From Umezawaea sp049997955 (lineage in GTDB: Bacteria > Actinomycetota > Actinomycetes > Mycobacteriales > Pseudonocardiaceae), in the NCBI GenBank assembly GCA_049997955.1, contig JAEBDY010000007.1, positions 310,001-374,000 of the forward strand: a stretch of DNA of 64,000 nucleotides. The letters are read 5' to 3'. Positions within the stretch are counted from its first letter, which is position 1. Every line of letters starts with the position of its first letter. The position numbers and the translations under genes were made by a program. The notes below the pieces were generated by a model. The model was given only the letters and a program-made list of their open reading frames with translations. It was not told the DNA's origin and searched no databases. This document shows positions 58,837 to 64,000 of this stretch, one piece after another.

Positions 58837-61452
58837 ATGGGCGTGATCTGGGGGCAGAACCGCCGAGACAACCCTCAGGGGGCCTTGGCTTTTCTGGAGG
58901 GCCTGCTGATCGAGTGCGATGCCGGGATGGGGGAGACGGTACTGGTCGGCGGGGGACCGGCCAGCGGGAAGACGCACCTGCAGCACCAGGTCGTGATGCG
59001 CGCCAAGGAGTTGGGCATCCTGACGCTCACGGCCACCGGTGCCGCCGACGAGCGGAACGTGGAAGGCGGGGTGATCGACCAGTTGCTGGCGAACCCGCTG
59101 CTGTCGCCCGCGCTGTCCGAGGCACTGCTCGTCGACGACGTCGACGAGCGGATCGCCGGGCTGTGCAGCGCGGTGCACCGGCTGGCCCGCGAACGCGCGG
59201 TGCTGGTGGCCGTCGACGACCTCCACCACGTGGACGAGACCTCGGCGCGACTGCTGCTGCGCCTGCAGCGGCGCGCGCCTTCCGCGGCGCTGCTGCTGAT
59301 CCTGAACCACGCCGACGATTCCTACGCGGGGCTGCCGTTCACTTCGCAGCCGCACCGGCACGTGGAGCTGACGCCGTTGTCGGTCCAGGCGATCGCGGAG
59401 CTGGTGCGCGCGGAGGGGAACGGGCTGCCCGAGCGGATCCACGAGCTGAGCGCCGGAAACCCCTTACTGGTCAACGCGTTGATCGATGCCCACCGCGGCA
59501 GTGTGGACGCGAGCTCGGCGTACTCCGAGGCGGTGCAGCGGCTGCTGCACTGCTACGGCTCGCCGCTGCGCGAAGTGGCGACCGCGATCGCGGTACTGGA
59601 CAGCGACGTCACCACCGACGCGCTGGCCATCGTCGCCGGCGTCGACCCGCTGGACGCCGAGGCGTCCGCCGGGCTGCTCGCCGACACGGGCCTGGTCGCG
59701 GGCGTCCGGTTCCGGCCGTCGACGGCGGCCGCGGTGGTGTGCGGGCTGCGCGGGCCCGAGAAGGTCCGGCTGCACGCGCGGGCGGCCGAGGTGAAGCACG
59801 CACACGGACTGCCGCCCGCCGAGGTCGCCCGGCACCTGGTCGCGGCGGGCGAGGCGGAGGTGGCGTGGGCGCTGCCGGTGCTGGTCGCCGCGGCGGAGCA
59901 GGTGATGCTCGACGACGACATCGACTTCGCCACCCGGTGCCTGAAGCTCGCCGCCTCGATCTCGACGGCGCGGTGGGAGCAGCAGACGATCTCCCAACTG
60001 CTCGCCAAGATCACCTGGCGGGTCAACCCGGCGGCGGCCGCGCCGCACCTGAAGTCGTTGCGCGAAGCGGGCTCGCTGGACCAGTCCGACCGGATCGGGC
60101 TGGCGCGGCAGTCGTTATGGCTCGGTGACCGGAACACCTTCGAGCGCGCGTTCACCGCGCTCGAACACGACGTCGAACCGCTCGACCCGCACACCGCGGC
60201 GGAGCTCACCCTCGCGGGCTACTGGCACCACGGCGTCTCGGCGGCGACGATCGAAACGGGCGATCCCTGGCTGCGCACGGCGAACTCGTTGGCCGCGGTG
60301 TGGCGCACGGGCGCCACCAAGACCACTTCGGCGTGCGCGGAGAGGATCCTGCAGAACTGCAGGCTCTCGGACACCTCCCTGGAAGCGCTGGCCACGGCGA
60401 TCCTCGCACTGGCCTACGACGACAAGGCCGATCGTGCGGAAGGCTGGTGCACCTCGCTCAGCGAGGAGGCCGAGTACCGGGGCGCGATCACGTGGAAGGC
60501 GATGCTGGACGCGATCGGTGCGAGCCTGCGGCTGCGCCGGGGTGACGTCGTGGGCGCCGTGATCCTCGCGAGCCGGACGCTGAACCTGCTGGACGCGCCG
60601 AACTGGGGCGTCGCGATCTGCTACCCGCTCGCCACGCTGGTGTCCGCGCACACCGTGGCCGGGGCGTTCAAGGAAGCGGCGGCGGTGCTGCGGCACCCGC
60701 TGCCGGAAGCGGCGTCGACGACCCTGGGGGGCGTCCGGTACCTGCGGGCGCGCGGTCACTTCCACCTGGCGACCAACCGCGGGCTCGCGGCCGTGAGCGA
60801 TCTCCAGCAGTGCAGGCGGATCCTGCGCGAGCGGGACCTGGAACTGCCGACCATCGCGCCGTGGCGGACCGACCTCGCGGAGGCGAACCTCGGGCTGGGC
60901 AACGCGCCGCTCGCCGTCGAACTGGCCAACCAGCAGCTCGCCTGCGCGAGCCCGTCCGACGCCTACTCGCGCGGGTCCGCTCTGCGGGTGCTGGCGCTCG
61001 CAGGCGATCCGGCGGATCGGCTGAGCCTGCTGAACCGGTCTGCGGACGCCTTCAAGGCGTCCGGCGACAGACTGGAGCTGGCGAAGACGACGCAGGCGAT
61101 CAACCAGCTGGGCCAGCGCGCGGAACGTGCCGCGAGCCTGGTGAAGCCGGGGCAGGTCCTGCGCCAGGTGAGGCAGGTCTCCCGGCCGGTCGTCGCCCAG
61201 CCCGTCCCGCGCCCGGATCCGACTTCGTCGTCCGTGCTGAGCTACGCGGAGCTGAGGGTGGTCGAACTGGCGGTGGACGGCTGCACCAACCGGCAGATCG
61301 CGGAAACGCTGTACATCACGGTGAGCACAGTGGAACAGCACCTGACCCGCGTGTACCGCAAGCTGGGCGTCGCAGGCCGGGCCGCGCTGGCAGGCGAGTT
61401 CGCCGACGTCGAGGCAGACAGTGAAGGGGGATCCGTCCGTGCTGCTCACTGA
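58837..61452 (+). CDS. LAL-family (large ATP-binding LuxR) cluster activator
   Basis: 871 residues. Start: ATG 58837 has GAGGAG 6 nt upstream; a longer frame to 58726 lacks a ribosome site. N-terminal NTPase: Walker A GGPASGKT, Walker B VLVAVDDLHHVD. A long helical-repeat middle follows, and a C-terminal LuxR helix-turn-helix (LSYAELRVVELAVDGCTNRQ to VYRKLGVAGR). LAL proteins are pathway-specific activators of macrolide and polyene clusters and bind short inverted repeats; the ACCCCTAA elements are the candidate sites. It has two in-frame TTA codons (59464 and 60115), so it would need the rare leucyl-tRNA and could tie the cluster to development. Confidence 0.92.
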   Translation: MGVIWGQNRRDNPQGALAFLEGLLIECDAGMGETVLVGGGPASGKTHLQHQVVMRAKELGILTLTATGAADERNVEGGVIDQLLANPLLSPALSEALLVDDVDERIAGLCSAVHRLARERAVLVAVDDLHHVDETSARLLLRLQRRAPSAALLLILNHADDSYAGLPFTSQPHRHVELTPLSVQAIAELVRAEGNGLPERIHELSAGNPLLVNALIDAHRGSVDASSAYSEAVQRLLHCYGSPLREVATAIAVLDSDVTTDALAIVAGVDPLDAEASAGLLADTGLVAGVRFRPSTAAAVVCGLRGPEKVRLHARAAEVKHAHGLPPAEVARHLVAAGEAEVAWALPVLVAAAEQVMLDDDIDFATRCLKLAASISTARWEQQTISQLLAKITWRVNPAAAAPHLKSLREAGSLDQSDRIGLARQSLWLGDRNTFERAFTALEHDVEPLDPHTAAELTLAGYWHHGVSAATIETGDPWLRTANSLAAVWRTGATKTTSACAERILQNCRLSDTSLEALATAILALAYDDKADRAEGWCTSLSEEAEYRGAITWKAMLDAIGASLRLRRGDVVGAVILASRTLNLLDAPNWGVAICYPLATLVSAHTVAGAFKEAAAVLRHPLPEAASTTLGGVRYLRARGHFHLATNRGLAAVSDLQQCRRILRERDLELPTIAPWRTDLAEANLGLGNAPLAVELANQQLACASPSDAYSRGSALRVLALAGDPADRLSLLNRSADAFKASGDRLELAKTTQAINQLGQRAERAASLVKPGQVLRQVRQVSRPVVAQPVPRPDPTSSSVLSYAELRVVELAVDGCTNRQIAETLYITVSTVEQHLTRVYRKLGVAGRAALAGEFADVEADSEGGSVRAAH

Positions 61453-61591
61453 GGTGGAGCTGCGGGTTGCCGAACTCGCCGCGCACTCCAAGGGTGTCGA
61501 GGCGATCGCGGCGGCGCTGGGACTCCTGCCGGACGAGGCCGCCCAACACCTGGAGACGGTCTACCGCAAACTCGGCCCGCCCCGGAGTTAG
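61439..61591 (+). CDS. 50-residue LuxR-type HTH mini-protein coupled to the activator
   Basis: GTG start with GGGGG 8 nt upstream, overlapping the activator's last 14 nt in another frame. The peptide (LTEVELRVAELAAHSKGVEA, then IAAALGLLPDEAAQHLETVY and RKLGPP) aligns along its whole length with the activator's own helix-turn-helix (LSYAELRVVELAVDGCTNRQ...EQHLTRVYRKLGV). It looks like a duplicated, diverged DNA-binding domain with no sensor part. It might compete with or assist the activator, or may be a decaying duplicate. Existence as a protein is inferred from the ribosome site and coupling. Confidence 0.55.
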   Translation: MLLTEVELRVAELAAHSKGVEAIAAALGLLPDEAAQHLETVYRKLGPPRS

Positions 61592-61657
61592 AGCGCCGGT
61601 GGGACGTCACCCGGACACCCTGGGCAGGACGTGCGGTCCGGTGATCTCGGGAAGGGG

Positions 61658-61713
61658 GAGGGCCTCCGGGGTCGGCGTGGATCGCGACATCCGCACCGGC
61701 CCTGGAGGCCCTC
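61658..61713. terminator. Hairpin between the regulator and sugar genes
   Basis: GAGGGCCTCC / GGAGGCCCTC, a 10-bp perfect stem that can be extended by four pairs (one G-T), with a 28-nt loop, between convergent genes. Confidence 0.6.
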
Positions 61714-61758
61714 GTGTCCCACTGCGGCGCTCCGGCGACCGCGCCCCTCGGCGGCGGG

Positions 61759-62721
61759 TCAGGAGCCGCCCCGGTCCGCGACGACCGCTTCGATGATGTC
61801 GTCCAGCGTGCGGGTAGGCGCGAAGCCGATCTGGTCGAACGCGCGGGTGCAGTCGGGGATGCGGCGGTGCATGTCCTCGTAGCCGTCGCCGTAGGCCTTC
61901 TCGTACGGCACCTTCGCGATGGTGCTCGACGATCCCGTCGCGGAGATCACCCGCTCGGCGAGCTGGGCGATGGTCGTCTGCTCGGTGCTGCCGAGGTTGA
62001 AGACCTTGCCGTAGGCGGTTTCGTCGGACAGCAGCGCCACCAGCGCGGGCACGACGTCGTGGACGTGGCAGAAGCAGCGCGTCTGCTGGCCGTCGCCGAA
62101 CACCGTGATCGGCTCGCCCGCCAGCGCCTGCGTGACGAAGCGCGGGATGACCATGCCGTAGCGACCGGTCTGGCGGGGGCCGACCGTGTTGAACGGTCGG
62201 ACGATCACCGTGCGCAGGCCGTGCTCGACCGCGTACAGGTAGGCGAACGTCTCGTCCAGCGCCTTGGCCTCGGCGTAGGACCACCGGTTCTTCAGCGGCG
62301 AGCCGATGATCCGGTCGGCCTCCTCGGTGAGGCCGTTGGCGGTGTTCTTGCCGTAGATCTCGCTGGTGGACGCCACCAGGATCGGCACGTCGTGCCGCAG
62401 CGCGGCGTCCAGCAGGTTCTCCGTGCCGTGCAGGTTGGTGCGAAGGCTTTCCAGCGTCTTGTCGAGGATGGTGAAGACGCCGACCGCGGCCGCGAGGTGG
62501 AAAATCGCCTCGACGCCCGCCATGCACGACTCGACCGCCGCCGGATCGGTCACCGAGCCGCGCACGAAGCGGAAGCCGGGGTTGTCCTTGTAGCCGGCGA
62601 GGTTGTCGAGCGTGCCGGTGCTGAGGTTGTCGAGCGCGACGACCTCGTGGCCGCGCTCCAGCAGGTGCTCGGTCAGGTGGGAGCCGATGAACCCGGCGCC
62701 GCCGGTGATCAGATAACGCAC
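61759..62721 (-). CDS. NAD-dependent UDP-sugar dehydratase/decarboxylase (UDP-glucuronate decarboxylase-like)
   Basis: 320 residues, extended short-chain dehydrogenase: LITGGAGFIGSHL, catalytic stretch ASTSEIYGK with Glu in TSE, YAEAKALDE (YxxxK), and VRPFNTVGPRQ. Glu in the TSE motif is typical of UDP-glucuronate decarboxylases (UDP-xylose synthase, ArnA decarboxylase), whereas GalE epimerases have SSATVYG there. With the dehydrogenase encoded 13 nt upstream the pair would convert UDP-glucose to UDP-glucuronate and then UDP-xylose or its 4-keto form. GTG start with GAGAGGA upstream. A 4-epimerase is the alternative. Confidence 0.75.
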   Translation of the reverse strand: MRYLITGGAGFIGSHLTEHLLERGHEVVALDNLSTGTLDNLAGYKDNPGFRFVRGSVTDPAAVESCMAGVEAIFHLAAAVGVFTILDKTLESLRTNLHGTENLLDAALRHDVPILVASTSEIYGKNTANGLTEEADRIIGSPLKNRWSYAEAKALDETFAYLYAVEHGLRTVIVRPFNTVGPRQTGRYGMVIPRFVTQALAGEPITVFGDGQQTRCFCHVHDVVPALVALLSDETAYGKVFNLGSTEQTTIAQLAERVISATGSSSTIAKVPYEKAYGDGYEDMHRRIPDCTRAFDQIGFAPTRTLDDIIEAVVADRGGS

Positions 62722-62734
62722 GTCAGAAGTCCTC

Positions 62735-63979
62735 TCAGTTCGTGAACAGCGCGGGGTTGAAGCGGTAGGTGGCGTCGATGACGACCGCGCACTGCGAGAG
62801 CCAGTCGTAGCTGTGGCCGGGCTGGACGGTGTGGATCAGCGCGACGTCCCAGTCGCCGCCGTTCGGCTCGACGACGCTGTCCAGCGAGCCGCCCGTGACG
62901 CGGATGTTCGGCACCAGCGGGTCGTAGTAGTCGACCTTCGCGCCCTTCACCGCCAGCAGGTCGATGATGTCCAGCGCGGAGGAGGACCGAACGTCCTGGA
63001 CGCCGGGCTTGTACGTCACGCCGACCACCAGCACGCGGGCGCCCGCCATGCCCTTTCCGTTGCGGGACAGCGTGTTCACCACTCGATCGACGACCTGCTT
63101 GGGTCGCTCCGCGATGGCGTGCATGGCCTGGGTGACGAGCGGCGCGTTGTTCCGCGTCGCGCGGAGCTGCCAGAGCAGGTAGTGCGGGTCGCACGGGATG
63201 CAGTGGCCGCCGACACCGGGACCGGGGTGGAAGGCCATGAAGCCGTAGGGCTTGCTCGCCGCCGCCTCGATCACCTCGATGGGGTCGATCGAGAAGCCTT
63301 CGCTGATCTCCGCGAACTCGTTGGCCAGCGCGATGTTCACCGCGCGGAAGGTGTTCTCGTATAACTTGGTCAGTTCGGCCACCTCCGCCGAACTGACGCA
63401 GTAGACCTGCGGGGTCAGCAGGTTGATCACGCGCTGCGCCATCGCGGTGCAGGTCGGGGTCACACCGCCCAGCACGCGCGGGGTCTCCTGCTGCGTGTGC
63501 TGGGCGTTGCCGGGGTCGATGCGCTCGGGGCTGGACGCGATGAAGATGTCGCGGCCGACCTTGAACCCCTTGGCGGTCAACGGCTTCACCAGCATCCGAT
63601 CGGCGGTGCCGACGTAGCTGGTGGAGGTGAGGATCAGCGTCTGGCCCACACGGGCGTGCTCGACCAGCGCCCCGCAGGCGCTCTCCAGCGGGCCGAGGTC
63701 GGGCATCAGGTACTCGTCCAGCCCGGTCGGCACGCACACCAGCACCGCGTCGGCCTCGGTCATCCGCGCCGAGTCCGCGGTGAGCTGGAAGTCCTCCTGG
63801 TGCACGGCCTTCTCCAGCCGGCGGTGGTCGGCCTCGATCAGGTCGACCTCACCGGAGCGGATCGCGTCAAGGCGGTTCTGCGACAGGTCTATGCCGATCA
63901 CCTGGACGCCGCTCTCGTGCAGTCCGAGCGCGGTCGGGAGGCCGACGTAACCCATCCCGATGACCGCGACGGACGTCAA
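62735..63979 (-). CDS. UDP-glucose 6-dehydrogenase-type nucleotide-sugar dehydrogenase (5' end near window edge)
   Basis: 414 residues from TTG 63979. Rossmann start VAVIGMGYVGLPTALGL, LVCVPTGLDEY, SPERIDPGN, KLYENTFRAVNIALANEF, and the catalytic Cys in PGPGVGGHCIPCDPHYLLW. It oxidises a UDP-hexose to the uronic acid with two NAD+. The frame stays open to the right edge, so the true start may lie outside; the TTG fits the usual N-terminus. One TTA codon (63362-63364). Family members also use UDP-ManNAc; the decarboxylase-like neighbour favours UDP-glucose. Confidence 0.85.
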   Translation of the reverse strand: MTSVAVIGMGYVGLPTALGLHESGVQVIGIDLSQNRLDAIRSGEVDLIEADHRRLEKAVHQEDFQLTADSARMTEADAVLVCVPTGLDEYLMPDLGPLESACGALVEHARVGQTLILTSTSYVGTADRMLVKPLTAKGFKVGRDIFIASSPERIDPGNAQHTQQETPRVLGGVTPTCTAMAQRVINLLTPQVYCVSSAEVAELTKLYENTFRAVNIALANEFAEISEGFSIDPIEVIEAAASKPYGFMAFHPGPGVGGHCIPCDPHYLLWQLRATRNNAPLVTQAMHAIAERPKQVVDRVVNTLSRNGKGMAGARVLVVGVTYKPGVQDVRSSSALDIIDLLAVKGAKVDYYDPLVPNIRVTGGSLDSVVEPNGGDWDVALIHTVQPGHSYDWLSQCAVVIDATYRFNPALFTN

Positions 63980-64000
63980 CTCGTTCAGCTGGGCCAGGAT

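Overview
The window is high-GC actinobacterial DNA. Gene content points to a filamentous actinomycete, probably Pseudonocardiaceae (Saccharothrix, Actinosynnema or Lentzea type): GTG starts are common, genes overlap by 4 nt, TTA codons are rare, and there is a second (topoisomerase IV) type II topoisomerase, large modular type I polyketide synthases (PKS) and a LAL-class regulator. The genus is an inference.

Layout. 1-10150: the C-terminal part of a DeoR-type regulator, a DUF3558 lipoprotein, then a parE-parC operon interrupted by three inteins (one in ParE, two in ParC), followed by a three-gene cobalt-type nitrile hydratase with a split beta subunit. 10639-15913: a Ser/Thr protein kinase, a class A penicillin-binding-protein homologue whose transpeptidase motifs are all degenerate, and a dihydroxy-acid dehydratase. 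16529-22463: a complete peptide-type ABC importer operon (two permeases, a fused double ATPase, a binding lipoprotein).

22827-63979 (and beyond the right edge): a biosynthetic gene cluster for a glycosylated polyene macrolactam. Its core is a beta-amino-acid starter cassette of the vicenistatin type. It comprises glutamate-mutase S and E subunits (glutamate to 3-methylaspartate), a beta-amino-acid adenylation enzyme, a stand-alone acyl carrier protein, a PLP decarboxylase (giving 3-aminoisobutyryl-ACP), a second adenylation enzyme that caps the amine with an amino acid, a dipeptidyl acyltransferase that loads the PKS, and a prolyl-aminopeptidase-like enzyme that later removes the cap. Two PKS proteins follow: a loading ACP plus three modules, then one module. 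All four modules read KS-AT(malonyl)-DH-KR-ACP and predict a conjugated tetraene on a 3-aminoisobutyrate starter. No terminal thioesterase is present and the second PKS ends in a docking-type tail, so more PKS genes are expected beyond the right edge. Tailoring and accessory genes are a P450, a macrolide-type glycosyltransferase, a type II thioesterase, a small PqqD-like protein and a UDP-glucose dehydrogenase/UDP-glucuronate decarboxylase pair. Regulators are a LAL-family activator with a coupled 50-residue HTH mini-protein and a two-component system.

A short element, ACCCCTAA or its complement, often as an inverted repeat, lies in almost every cluster promoter, commonly 80-115 nt before the start codon. 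It is the best candidate operator for the LAL activator. In-frame TTA codons occur in the activator, in the loading ACP of the PKS, in the mutase S subunit and in the sugar dehydrogenase. No rRNA, tRNA, CRISPR array or insertion sequence was recognised.
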